From: Arachis hypogaea
Lineage: Eukaryota > Streptophyta > Magnoliopsida > Fabales > Fabaceae
Assembly (NCBI RefSeq): GCF_003086295.3
Contig: NC_092051.1
Location: forward strand, 74,959,772 to 75,023,771
DNA length: 64,000 bases
Reading direction: 5' to 3'
Shown here: positions 45,009 to 55,452 of the stretch, piece after piece
Layout of the letters: each line of letters begins with the position of its first letter
Numbering within the stretch: position 1 is the stretch's first letter
Position numbers and translations under genes: made by a program
The notes under the pieces: generated by a model
The model's input: only the letters and a program-made list of their open reading frames with translations
The model's database searches: none
Told to the model about the DNA's origin: nothing

Positions 45009-45964
45009 CATTCTCTAGCTTGTGATTCAATGCTATCCGGGCAGGACTCACACGGAACCCATGTAGAACAAAGATGATTGTCACGGGTCATCCTTAATTC
45101 ATGAGATGAAGAATAAAAATGCACAAGAGAATGAAATCAAAAGTGTACTGAAATAGAATAGTAATATTATTAATCCGTGCGAATCAGTAGAGCTCCTATC
45201 CCTAACTTAGGAGGTTTAGTTGCTCATGATTTTATAGAAGGTAATGTAAAACATAAAAAGGTGAATATGAGGCCAAAGATCCTAAACATGGGTGATCTTC
45301 TCCTATATATAATAAGCTAATAACTAAGAAGTACAGAAATATGATAGAATAGATTAGAGGTGCAAAAATCCATTCTTGGGCCCACTTTGGTTGAGTACTT
45401 TGGTTGGGCTTGGCGTCCAACTTTGAGGAATGGGCGTTTAACGCCCATTAGGGGCTGAGTGGCACTGCCTTGTGTCTTGGTGGGTGTTGAATGCCAAGAA
45501 TGGGGTGGTTCTTGGCCGTTCAACGCTAGCTTTTCTCCTTGGGGGGTTGAACGCCAGTCCGGGGGTAGCTCCTTCGTGTTCAACGCCCAGTATGGTCAGG
45601 CTCCTTCGAAGAAAAGTATAAACCATTATATATTGCTGGAAAGCTCTAAATGTTAGCTTTCCAACACCATTCCGAGCGCGTCATTTGGACATCTGTAGCT
45701 TCAGCAATACTAGGTTGAGTGCATGGAGATCAGATTCTGACAACATCTGCTATGTTTTCCTTGCCTCTGAATCAGACTTTGCCAAAGCTCCTCAATTTCA
45801 GCCAGAAATTACCTGAAATCATCCTAAAACACAAAAACTCAAAGTAGAATCCATAAATATGAATTTTGCACTGAAATCTATGGAAATATAATAAAACTTA
45901 AACAAAACACAACTGAAACAGTATGAGGATGATGCCAAAAAGCGTATAAAATATCTGCTCATCA
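45009..45964 (-). repeat. 5' LTR of F, segment 3
   Basis: From CATTC to the LTR end CTGCTCATCA. It contains a GGCGTT/AACGCC cluster (45410-45600) and a minus-strand TATA-like TTATTATATATAGGA (about 45304-45314). Confidence 0.88.
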
Positions 45965-46075
45965 CTATTCAGAGTTAGAGTATTATTAGCACCACTCAGT
46001 ACTTAGATATGAGCTTAAAGGAGCACTCAAGTCTTGAGAAATTTTTTCTTCTTTTCTCAATCCTATATTGTTTTA

Positions 46076-46111
46076 GTTGCTTGAGAACAAGCAACAGTTC
46101 AAGTTTAGTGT
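46076..46111 (+). other. Hairpin plus PPT of J
   Basis: GTTGCTT-GAGAAC-AAGCAAC (46076-46095), then AGTTCAAGTTTAGTGT abutting the LTR. Loop differs from GAGGAC at one base; PPT type as in N. Confidence 0.8.
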
Positions 46112-47351
46112 TGTAATGCGTGAGCATCTTGTACCTATTTTCTCCTTATTTTCTAGTCAGTTTTAGTTAGAATTTATTAAGTTTTATACTATTTTAGTGC
46201 AAAATTTCCTAGAGCAAGTTGGCAGAGTTTTGTGTGAAAAGGAGAAGAATTGAAGCAACCCTCTTGGGCGCTAAACGCCAAGCTGGCATTTAGCACCAGC
46301 CACCAGCACAAAATAAAAATATTGCTACCTATTATGGGTGCTAAATGCCCATGTAGTCCGAATTAAAACCCACTCTTGGAGCACCTCTAGTTAGTTTTAG
46401 CTTTTATTAGTTATCTTATCTTTTATTTTTGTAATTTTTATTTACGAAAAATATCTTTTATTTTTAGGATTTAATATTTTATTTTATTTTCAAATTTAAT
46501 TAGGTTAGATAAAAAGGGAAAAGATTCACCCTTTAAGGGAGATCTTCTCACTTTCGTGCTTTCATACGTTTCAGAACCCTTGTTTTCTCTATAAGTCATG
46601 AGCCACTAAACCTCCTTGGTTAAAGTTAGGAGCTCTGTTTATTTCTATGGAGTAAGACTATTACTTTTTTATTTTAATTAATATACTAATTCACTAATGT
46701 TACTGGTGACTTTTAGACCTCTTCAAGCACAGATGCAACTCATTTCTGAAGTATTTGAGGCCAAACTCAAGAAGAAACAAGGGGAGAGAAATTAGGTTTA
46801 GTTTAGTAACATGTTTTAGGTTATATTCTAGAGAGAGAAGCTCTCTCTTCTCTCTAGAATTTAGGATTCTTAGTTTAGTTTTTGTTTAATTTTAGTCTTT
46901 GATTCTTGTTTTAGTATAGTTTCATTTATATTTTCATGTTCTTTTATCCTGATTTTCTTAGTTTCTTTTGTTATTTTATCAATTTTTGCCATTTTTAGTT
47001 TATGAACACTTATCAATTTTGATGCTGTATGTTTCTTTGTTGCTTACTTGTCAATTATGGGACTTATGCTCATTGGTTTATTAATTGCAAATTTTGTCTT
47101 GTTTTTTTATTTCTTTATTGCTTCCTTATAATTGAAAACCCTTTTGATCTTCACAACCAATTTTATGCACTTGTTGTCACTAGTTCCTAGGGAGAATGAC
47201 CCGGGAGTCTAAATACTCTCAGTTAATTTGATTTAAATTGTGACAATATCTCGGATTAAATTTTGATTAGGATCAATTGTTGGTTCGGAGCTATACTTAC
47301 AATGAAAATCTATTTTGTGAAAAATCTGAAACCACGTTTGGTCTTCCATCA
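46112..47351 (+). repeat. LTR of J/I
   Basis: 1240 bp, TGTAATGCGTGAG...CTTCCATCA. It has a GGGCGCTAAACGCC-type cluster (46262-46370), a GA/CT hairpin (about 46828-46860) and a diverged U5 block (GAATGACCCGGGAGTC). The text style changes near 46690-46735, so this LTR may be a fusion of two families. Confidence 0.72.
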
Positions 47352-47357
47352 AAATTT

Positions 47358-47375
47358 TGGCGCCGTTGCCGGGGA
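47358..47375 (+). other. Primer binding site of I (tRNA-Asp)
   Basis: TGGCGCCGTTGCCGGGGA, perfect; what follows matches the D leader (AACTAGTGTCATGAGTGCTA). Confidence 0.93.
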
Positions 47376-47525
47376 ACTAGTGTCATGAGTGCTATATTTT
47401 GGTTGTTGTAAATATGTGAATAGTGTGAATAGATACTTTTTGGTTGTTTGTTTGCTTTTATTGGTAATTAGGATTTTGTTTATTTTGTTAATTGATGTCT
47501 TTAATTTTTATTTACTATTTTCTCT

Positions 47526-48187
47526 TTGAGTTATCATCCTCTTGGTTTGGAGTTTGGTTATGATCATTTTGTAGGGTGTGATAACTTCAATTTTGGATTG
47601 CATCATGGGATTGGAGCATCAATTTTGGGAGGAGCAACCTCCTCTACCCTACAATGAGCCATACCCTCCCCAATGCACATACCCAACCCAAGGATATGGT
47701 AGATTTCACAATGATTACATACGTTCACCACCATATGCCTATGACCCACATCCTCAACACAACCCTTATTCACTACATTTTCAAACGCCACACCAATACC
47801 AACAACCACATTCTTACATACCACCTCTAAACACTTGCCAACATGAGTCACCTCCCACATATACAACCTTTCTCCCAAATTATGAATCTCAATTTTCACC
47901 TCAATGTGAAGCTTTCCCAACCTTGGCCCAAGACCAACAAGTCCTTCAAGCCTTTCTCCCAGAGCAAGAAGGATTCCGAAGGACACAAGGGCAAATTGTG
48001 GCAACCATAGCAGAGGCGTTGAATCGCTTAGTCCTCTTATGCTCATCTGATCAAGACACTTCTCCTGAAGAATGTGAAGGATCAACTAAAGAATGGAGTG
48101 AAGAGGAGAACATAAAGCCTCAAGGGAAAGAAGAAGGGGTAGAGCATGAAGTGAAACAAGAGAGAGAGAAGCAAGCGTCAACGACGC
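47526..48187 (+). pseudogene. ORF1 (second type) of I, start lost and C-terminus deleted
   Basis: Homologous to the D ORF1. The start codon position reads TTG (47526-47528) where D has ATG. After a frame change the main open frame from 47578 encodes LEHQFWEEQPPLPYNEPYPP, YAYDPHPQHNPYSLHFQTP and a regularly spaced, Cys- and acid-containing stretch (SSDQDTSPEECEGSTKEW). It runs into the CpG cluster at about 48170; the conserved tail with IGPHQYALLE and IWDPGG is absent, so an internal deletion removed it. Confidence 0.72.
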
Positions 48188-48575
48188 GCATGCGTCGTAT
48201 GTGTCTATGCAACTAGACAGAGAGTTGCGCGAGAGACGCGCGGGAGGGGTGCGTGGTGCACAAGCCACCCCACGCGTATGCATACCTCACGCGTACTTGT
48301 CCCCTGCAAAAAGTTCAACCCACGCATAAGCGTCAGGGACGCGTACGCGTGGGCATGAAAAACCAGCATAAAAACGTGTTGAACAGAGAGTTGTGATGGT
48401 CTGGGGCTGGTACTGTGCTAGAGGCACAACATCATCCACGCGTGCGCGTCCTTGACGCGTGCGCATCCTTTTGCTTCCAAGGCCACCCACGCGGATGCGT
48501 GGGCGACGCGTACGCGTCGCATGGCGAATACAGTTCTCACGCGCACGCGTGCCTTGTGCGCGCGCATCGCGTCCC
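48170..48575 (+). repeat. CpG-rich palindromic cluster, internal region of I
   Basis: GACGCGTACGCGTGGGC, CACGCGTGCGCGTCC, GGCGACGCGTACGCGTCGC and variants, about 400 bp, ending at the K insertion. ORFs here are repeat artefacts. Confidence 0.85.
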
Positions 48576-50032
48576 TGATAAACCACTATTTTATGGTTTA
48601 TCTTGTGCTCAATTGAGTAGTTTTTATCAAGTCCTTGCCCACTTATTCATATAAATTGCATGGTTTTACATTTTCCTTCCTGATTTTGTGCTATGATTGA
48701 AAACATGCTTCTTTGGCCTTATATTTGCTAATATTAATCCTCTCTTATTACCATTCGATGTCGTGATATATGCGTTAAGTATTTTCAGAGATTACAGGGC
48801 AGGAATGGCTTGGAGAACGGAAAGGAAGCATGCGAAAGTGGAAGGAATGCAAGAAGTTGAAGAAATTGCTAAGCTGTCCAGCCTGACCTCTTCGCACTCA
48901 AACGGTCATAACTTGAGCTACAGAGGTCCAAATGATGCGGTTCCAATTGTGTTGGAAAGCTAACATCCGGGGCTTTGATTTGATATATAATTTACCATAG
49001 TGGCCATACCGCTAGGAGACGGGAACACGTGTTCCACGCAGACGCGTTGCAGTAACAAAAATCAGCGTGGCAGATTTCCTCTCCAACGATTTCTGGGCTG
49101 TTTTCAACCCAGTTTTCGGCCCAGAAAACACAGATTAGAAGCTATAAAGTGGGGAATCCATTCATTCATAAGAATCAGGTCATAATTCATAAGTTTTAGT
49201 TTTAGATGTAGTTTTTAGAGAGAGAGGTTCTCTCCTCTCTCTTAGGATTAGGATTAGGATTAGGATTTCTCTTAATTTTAGGATTACTTCTCTTCAAATC
49301 ACATGTTCAATGTTTCTTTAATCTATTTTCTACTTTTATTTATTCCAATACTTTTACTTGTTAATGTTCCTAATCTGGCTTATGAATTTTCGATGTTGAG
49401 ATTTGAATGTTTTATTTAATATAATTTGAGATATTTCAGATATAAGATTGTTTTATTTTATTTATGTCATGGGTGCTTTTAATTTAATTTAGATATTTTC
49501 TTCCTTTTGGCTTTGGTTAAGTAATAGGTAATACTTGAGTTGTCAAACTCAGCATTGATTGAAATTGGCAGATTACTGATTGATTTGGGTCGCTCTAAAG
49601 CTAGTCTTCCCACAGGGATTGACTAGGACTTGAGGATTAAATTAATTAGTCCACTTGACTTAACTAAGTGGTAAAATCCAATTCTCATCACTCCTGATAA
49701 GGATAACTAGGATAGAACTTTCAATTCTCATACCTTGCCAAGAGTTTTATTAATTATTAATTTATTTTTCTTAGCAATTTATTTCCTTACTCAATCCTTT
49801 TAAAAGCCCAAAAAATATACCTTTGCATAACCAATAATAAATCATACTTCCCTGCAATTCCTTGAGAAGACGACCCGAGGTTTAAATACTTCGGTTATAA
49901 AATTTTATTGGATTTTGTTACTTGTGACAACCAAACTTTTGTAAGAAAGGAATTCTTGTCGGTCTAGAAGCTATACTTACAACGCGAATTTATTTGTGAA
50001 AATTCTAGATCGCGCGAGAGTTTCGTTCTTCA
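48576..50032 (+). repeat. 5' LTR of K
   Basis: 1457 bp, TGATAAACCAC...TTCGTTCTTCA. CpG cluster remnant 49015-49047, TATAAA 49143-49148, GA/CT hairpin 49216-49242, U5 hairpin 49875-49894 (CCGAGG...CTTCGG). Confidence 0.93.
49143..49148 (+). promoter_or_regulatory. Putative TATA box in the K LTR
   Basis: GCTATAAAGTGGGG, identical to the B LTR motif, about 70 bp before the GA/CT hairpin. Confidence 0.65.
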
Positions 50033-50035
50033 AAA

Positions 50036-50053
50036 TGTCGCCGTTGCCGGGGA
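50036..50053 (+). other. Primer binding site of K (tRNA-Asp, one mismatch)
   Basis: TGTCGCCGTTGCCGGGGA. Confidence 0.9.
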
Positions 50054-50569
50054 ATTGCAAACGTGTGCCTTATTATTGGTTATTGTAAATATTTGCTTTT
50101 TGATTTGTTTTTATTTTTTATTTTATTTTTGCTTTTTCGTAAATTATGAGGTTATTGGTTTTTATTTAGTTATAAAAAAAATTCAGATTTTTATTTTAAA
50201 AATTTTTTTATCTTATCTTATCTTAGTTTTAAATTTCAAAATTCAAATCTTTTTTCAAAAATCATATCTTTTTCAAAATCTTATCTTATCTTATTTCAAA
50301 TTCAAATTTCAAATTTCAATTAAATTCCAAAATTCAAAATTCAAATTTCAAAATTTAAATTTAAAATTTTAAAAATCAAACCTTTTCAAAATTTAAATCC
50401 TTTTCAAATCTTTATCTTATATTGTTGACATTTTCAAAATTCAAAATTCAGAATTTAAAATTCAAAAATCAAAATTCAAAATTTAAAATTCAAATTTCAA
50501 ATTTCAAATTTCAATAACCTTTTAATTTAAATTTGTTTTTATTTCCGTTTTTAATTTTTATTTGCTATT
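50054..50569 (+). other. Leader of K
   Basis: AT-rich, low complexity (AAATTCAAATTTCAAA). A plus ORF at 50055-50372 is composed of this low-complexity DNA and is not credible. Confidence 0.7.
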
Positions 50570-52195
50570 ATGAGTTCTCACCCGCATCGCTTTAAGTTTG
50601 GTTCCAATGTTGTTGTAAGGAATGGAAACTATAATGAAAATAGTCATCAAGGTTGGAAGAATCAAAGATGGGAGGAGCCACAAGGATTTGATCAACCCTC
50701 TTGGCAACAACCCGCTCCAATGCACTATAACCAACAACCATTCTGTGATGCATACCAAAATGATGACTATGGTGGACCCCATTGTAGTTACCAACAAGCC
50801 CCGCCATATGCTTATGAACCATCTCCTCAACACAACTTTGAACCACCATACTCACAAGCCCCTTACCACCAAACACCACCATATGACCCTAACCTGTATC
50901 CACCACACCAACCACCATATGAACCACACCCAGAACCACCACCTCAATATTCACTATCTCCATATCCTTATCATAAAGAACCACCTTCCTATTATGAACC
51001 CTTTCTCCAAAATAATGAACCCTCATATCCACCCCAATCTCCAATGGATGACATCCTTCGTGGTCTTCTTCAAGGGCAAGCGAAGATGAAAAGGAATGTA
51101 CTGGAATTAGTGACTGCCTTAACCAAGGTAGTAAATCAATTAGCTTCCCAACATCTGAACACTCAAGGAACCCCCACAATTTTATGTGGAGAATCTACTG
51201 AAGAACGTAGCATGAAGGAGACACTAGAAACTCTGGTGGACATTGAGCAGCACGACTTTGTATTGGAACAATTGGAGGAAGCCGTGATCGTTGAAGAGGA
51301 AGAAGTAGTTGAAGACTTGGGAGATGCAGAACCTCCATGGGAAACACAAGTCATAGAGCCCCCTTCTAAGGAGTTTGAAATTGATGTTGAGGAGGGTGTA
51401 CAACCTCCAAAGCATATCATGGTTAAAGACTTTGAAGGGGATGATCAAGAGATGGATTCAATCATTAATGAATTCTTATCTACAATTAAATCCTCTCCCA
51501 TTGGACTTGAGATGGAGATTCAAGAAGAAGCACAACCTCCTATGCCCTTGGTAAGTAATGAAGAAGAGACTGAATTGGAAGAAATCTACTAAGAGGAAGA
51601 GGTTGAAATTGAAGAAGCTTGCAAAGAGGTGGAAGTTGTCAAAGAAGAGCCCAAGGGAATGGAGCTGGAAATCACCTTGCCAAGGTTGCTGGAGACCTCT
51701 TCCCTAAAGCCATCACCATCCATCCCTTCATTCAAGTGGGTAAATCTCTTATCTCTAAGCTTAATTAGCTCACTTGAATATGCTTTGCTTGAAACAGATG
51801 GTCAGCTTAGAGCTCTTTGTGGCTTTAAGAGTAAGAGTGAGATGGTTAGTGGTAGGAGTCGTCATGCAAGATTCAATATGGTGGAAAGCTCAAAGATTAA
51901 ATGCAAAGGTTGGTGTAAAGCTCAACTGAATGGGTCTAGGAAGTTGTTTGGCCGCTTTAGTGAGAATTTAGATTGCCTGCCATCTGGTTGGAACACTAAT
52001 GATCAACAAGAAGACGAGTGCAAAAGCAAGGTTTGGGACCCCAGAATTCAGTCTAGAAATCAACACTCTTGGGGCCTTGTCACTTGCTTTAACCTGCTTG
52101 AAGGCTTTCTGCGCCTAGTTTGGGACCCCGGAGGCCATTGGAATCACAAACATTGGTGGAGATTCCTAGAGGAGTTCAAGCACAAGCCACCATAA
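50570..52195 (+). pseudogene. ORF1 of K: best-preserved copy of the unknown ORF1 family, one nonsense codon
   Basis: 541 codons in one frame from ATG at 50570 (MSSHPHRFKFGSNVVVRNGN) to TAA at 52193-52195 (end FKHKPP), broken only by TAA at 51590-51592 where B has a Glu codon. Residues 1-165 are Pro/Tyr/His/Gln-rich (PPYAYEPSPQHNFEPPYSQ); about 165-215 may be helical (LELVTALTKVVNQLASQ); 215-380 are strongly acidic (LEEAVIVEEEEVVEDLGD); 385-541 are the conserved domain (PSFKWVNLLSLSLISSLEYA, LLETDGQLRALCGFKSK, WCKAQLNGSRKLFGRFSEN, LVWDPGGHWNHKHWWRFLEE). No membrane segment, signal peptide or enzyme motif seen. Unknown function. Confidence 0.85.
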
Positions 52196-52390
52196 CAAAG
52201 GACTCTCCAAATGTCCAACATAAGGACAATAACTAAAAGTGCTAGTGGAAGACAACCCACCATGGTATGATCATTCATTTTTATTCTTAGTTTTATTTTA
52301 TTTTATTTTTATTTTTATTAGTGGTCATTCATAAATTTTGCATAAGCATATGCATTCTGCATTCTGCATTTTTTTACATTAAAAAAAAAA

Positions 52391-52620
52391 AACACGCACG
52401 CGACGGGTAAGCGTCGTTGACGCGTCCACATCACAGGTGCATTAGGAAGAAAAGAAAAGTGAACAGAGAGTCACGCGAAAGCGTGGCTGGAGGCGTGCCT
52501 TAGGCACAAATATGATCACGCGACCGCATCGCTGACGCGTTCGCGTCATTTACGAAATATCCTCCCACGCGTCCGCGTCACCCACGCGAATGTGTGGCTC
52601 TGTAAAATCGACGTAAAGGG
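52391..52620 (+). repeat. CpG-rich palindromic cluster, internal region of K
   Basis: GCACGCACGCGACGGGTAAG, TTGACGCGTCCACATCA, CACGCGTCCGCGTCACCCAC. Clearly homologous to 7270-7500 in B, preceded in both by a TGCATTCTGCATT stretch. Confidence 0.83.
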
Positions 52621-52638
52621 GTGTATGGCAGTATGTTG

Positions 52639-53165
52639 TGTAACAACCCTGATTTTCGAGTATGCGAGATCTTTTCTAAAGGCACGGATTTCTCCGAAAG
52701 ATCAGTAAAGAGAACACCTCTTATATATCATAAAGTATCTCAATCCTCATTGTCATTATGTCATCCTTAAGCTAGAACCTTTTCCGAGGCAAGCTCGATA
52801 ATGCGGCAACGAAGAACCTAGTTTTTGAACCGTATCGGTTGGCAGTTTTGATTATGATTTTCGTAAATAGTCTCTGTTTGACGAACCGGAGTCGATTCAT
52901 GAGAGGAGAGAGATAATAGTATAATATTATCATTATATTAGTATTAGAAAATACTTGAATGATATTATAAGGTTACCTGGTCTGTTTTAGTTAAAAACAG
53001 AAAATCGGTTTAACCGGGTTTACGGTTTACTGGTGCAGCTTAGCACGAGCACTCTCTGATGACATAATAAATATGTTACTAGTGTCATTTATTCTAGTAG
53101 CTCAGAAAATAATTTTTAGAGATGTTTTTACGAGTGTTCCGATACATCTAGTTTTAGTAGTTATA
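52639..53165 (-). repeat. Element M: partial LTR, probably chromovirus-like
   Basis: Starts TGTAACAACCCTGATTTTCG directly after K internal sequence and ends where L begins. The start resembles the L LTR start (TGTAACGACCC), suggesting a minus-strand 3' LTR of a related element. Only 527 bp are visible; no coding sequence. Family assignment tentative. Confidence 0.6.
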
Positions 53166-53688
53166 TGTAACGACCCAACTTCCATAATGTCTAGATCATA
53201 CTAGAAATCGAATGTTACCAATTTGTTTTTCCTTTTTGTATTATTAATTAATAAATATAAGCCTATACGTTGTTAAAACCCCGCGAATTTTACAAGTAAA
53301 TTTTTTTTAACAAGAATAATTTAAAGTCGCATATCTTACATATATCAAGGGATAATTAAACATTCACATACATAAGACAAAAGATAACAGAATATGGAAC
53401 AACACACTATAATATACATCATGTTACAGAAGTGGTTCAGTTATATAAGCATAGAGCTATGGTACATCACCCCTAAGTCAGTGACTCATATAGTATATAC
53501 ATATATGTACATAAGACGCCCCAGGGCCTGGCTTGACCAAAAGCCCCTAAGATGGCACCCAGGCTAGCCTAACTCTGATATATGCCTATTCCCTCTAATC
53601 ATGCTAACAAAAGTGAGGGAGACACTCTAATGTACTGAAGTTAGACTAGGCATCTCAAAAAGTCTCCTCAATCCTGGTCTAGAGTACC

Positions 53689-54366
53689 TCACGGAAAATC
53701 ACCGGGCGAATGGTGATGCTCGCCTGCTGGCGCCTCGCCTGGCTCATCGTCATCGCTGTCAGAGGAGATAACTATGAAGTTAGGATCTTCCTCTGGATCT
53801 TATTCTTCCTCGTCCTCTTCTTCTGCCAGAGTGATAGCAGAGGAACCACTGCTGGCCACAGGAACCATAAAAGGATAGCTACTAAACAAAAGACAGTCGG
53901 GAGAAGGAGGTGGCGCCTCCATGATCTGATCATACTCATGTCCTTGCTGCTCATCAAAGACAGGAGGCTCGATTGGCTCAAGTAAAGGATCAAGCTCGGG
54001 TGGTAACACAGGAACACCCCACTCATCAAGGACAAAGGGTGCAGGAGGTGCCTCATGGATATGCTGGGTAGGTATAGGCTCATCAGCTAGAGGAGGTTCA
54101 GGTGGAGGAGGATAGTCAGGTGGAGGTGGCATCTGCTCCTCAGGATGAGGTATCCCAGGTCCGCCGGGGTGTAACCAAGATAAAGGAAAGTCATAGGGTG
54201 CATCAGGATTAAAGTATGCTGTCCTAATAGGGTACTGGAAAGATCTACCACGAACTACATAATTACGGATATGAGGTACCGCACAGTAGATGTAATACTC
54301 GCCACGCACCGGGTCCTCGTGGATGTACGGTGGATCAATCTTGTAGAATAGGACTCCCGTGTCCAT
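53689..54366 (-). pseudogene. LTR-encoded proline-rich ORF (3' LTR copy, one stop)
   Basis: Homologue of 62289-62942. It starts MDTGVLFYKIDPPYIHEDPV and keeps the frame to ...HHHSPGDFP, except for a TAA at 53800-53802 (GAA in the other copy). It also has a 21-bp in-frame difference: HPEEQMP present here, absent there. Confidence 0.75.
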
Positions 54367-55194
54367 CTGTAGAGGTGTAAGGGGTAAGAACTGGGGAGTT
54401 CTTAGTAAGGTCAGGGTTTACAGTTAAATTCGTTTATAATGTCCGTGGTCATAGAAGTATAAATAAATATAGAGTAATATGTATATAACAGCAACATAAA
54501 CTAACACATGAACAAGAGAGAAAATAGGAATAGAACAAGAACTCAAGAAGATAAGCAATAAATAATGCACAAACAAGTATGATGCATGTCTGTCCCTACT
54601 GCAGGTAATGAGCTCATTTGTCGGTTTCGACCCGCAACCGACGCAATCCGACCCTCCAAGTCAGATAAGGCCTTCCTAGAACTTAATCCCAGATTAAGTA
54701 CCGCATACCCTCTACCAAGTGCTCTCGACTTGCAGGGCTGGTATTTGCTCAGGTCTCAATATATCGCAGGTATGCAAGTCAGGCCTCTACCAAGCATTTA
54801 GCTTGCAGGGCTGGTACTACTCTACCGCAGCCTGTCTGGGAAGCAACATCACAATACGGGCGTCCCCGCACAACATTCACAAGCATTGCCCGAAGGCTCA
54901 TAATTCACATATAACCATACTTTCCATCATTTAGCAATCATCATAAATTAAGCATTACAACATCACAGAAAGCTCATTTTACAATTTTCTGTTTACTCTG
55001 TAAGGTCAGGTACACAGCTATATCACTTTTAACTCCTTTTCTTTTTAACTTAAACACAGGTTTCAAAATCTTGTTTCTTTACCTCATATACCTCTATATC
55101 TTCTCTTATACCTCTTCTTATGTGTTTAGTAAAGGAAATTAGAGAATTCTGGACTCAAATCTGCCTTCCTGAGGCTTTCAGGGAAAACTGTCTT

Positions 55195-55310
55195 TTTATC
55201 AATATTTTATTATTATTAATAAAATAATATTATTATTAAAATAATATTATTAATAAAATAATATATTAATATTTTATTATTAAAATAATAATATTTTATT
55301 TAACTTTCAA
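55195..55310. repeat. AT-only inverted repeats in the L 3' LTR
   Basis: TTATTATTATTAATAAAATAAT-type blocks that can fold on themselves. The 5' LTR version (63835-63905) is shorter, so this tract varies in length. Confidence 0.8.
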
Positions 55311-55311
55311 A

Positions 55312-55452
55312 AATTGCATTTTGACCCCCGAACTTCTTGGAAATTGCACTTTGACCCCTATAACTTTTAATATTTGCACTTTAGCCCCTCAACTTTTGAT
55401 TAATTAATTTTCAATCCCAAAATTTTTAATAATTGCATTTTGACCCCAAAAC
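55312..55452. repeat. Degenerate tandem repeats with TTTGACCCC
   Basis: About four to five units of 30-40 bp: ATTGCATTTTGACCCCCGAA, ATTGCACTTTGACCCCTATA, TTTGCACTTTAGCCCCTCAA, and so on. Repeated in the 5' LTR from about 63914 to the edge. Confidence 0.82.

Larger units (their letters stand above)
34601..45964 (-). mobile_element. Element F: FIDEL-like LTR retrotransposon, gag deleted, split by G and H
   Basis: Minus. 5' LTR in three pieces (37052-37458, 39019-39263, 45009-45964), primer site 37028-37045, short leader, and pol up to the D insertion at 34600. Pol is joined almost directly to the leader near 36669, so gag and most of protease are missing. The right end TGATGAGCAG (element orientation) abuts J/I internal sequence at 45965. 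Confidence 0.87.
45965..48575 (+). mobile_element. Element(s) J/I: LTR flanked on both sides by internal sequence, right part non-autonomous
   Basis: Left piece (45965-46111) is the 3' end of an internal region with hairpin and PPT. Then a plus-strand LTR (46112-47351), a tRNA-Asp primer site (47358-47375), and an internal region with a second-type ORF1 (47526-48187) and a CpG cluster (48170-48575) cut by K. Internal-LTR-internal order means either a tandem or recombined pair, or two elements sharing one LTR. Confidence 0.75.
48576..52638 (+). mobile_element. Element K: non-autonomous LTR retrotransposon (ORF1 type), 5' part
   Basis: 5' LTR (48576-50032), primer site with one mismatch (50036-50053), leader, nearly intact ORF1 (50570-52195), CpG cluster (52391-52620), then cut by M at 52639. 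Its 3' part lies right of the window. Same family as B. Confidence 0.9.

Noticed and set aside
50055..50372. 105-codon ORF in the K leader
   Set aside because: Low-complexity Phe/Ile/Leu/Lys/Gln text from AAATTCAAA repeats, not shared with the B leader.
53710..53985. Plus-strand ORF opposite the LTR ORF (also 62310-62585)
   Set aside because: Antisense shadow of the proline-rich ORF, whose frame has the better support.
54586..54934. Plus-strand ORFs (starting MSVPTAGNEL), also at 63222-63570
   Set aside because: Present in both L LTRs simply because the LTRs are copies; opposite to the element strand, overlapping a tandem repeat, no protein-like features.
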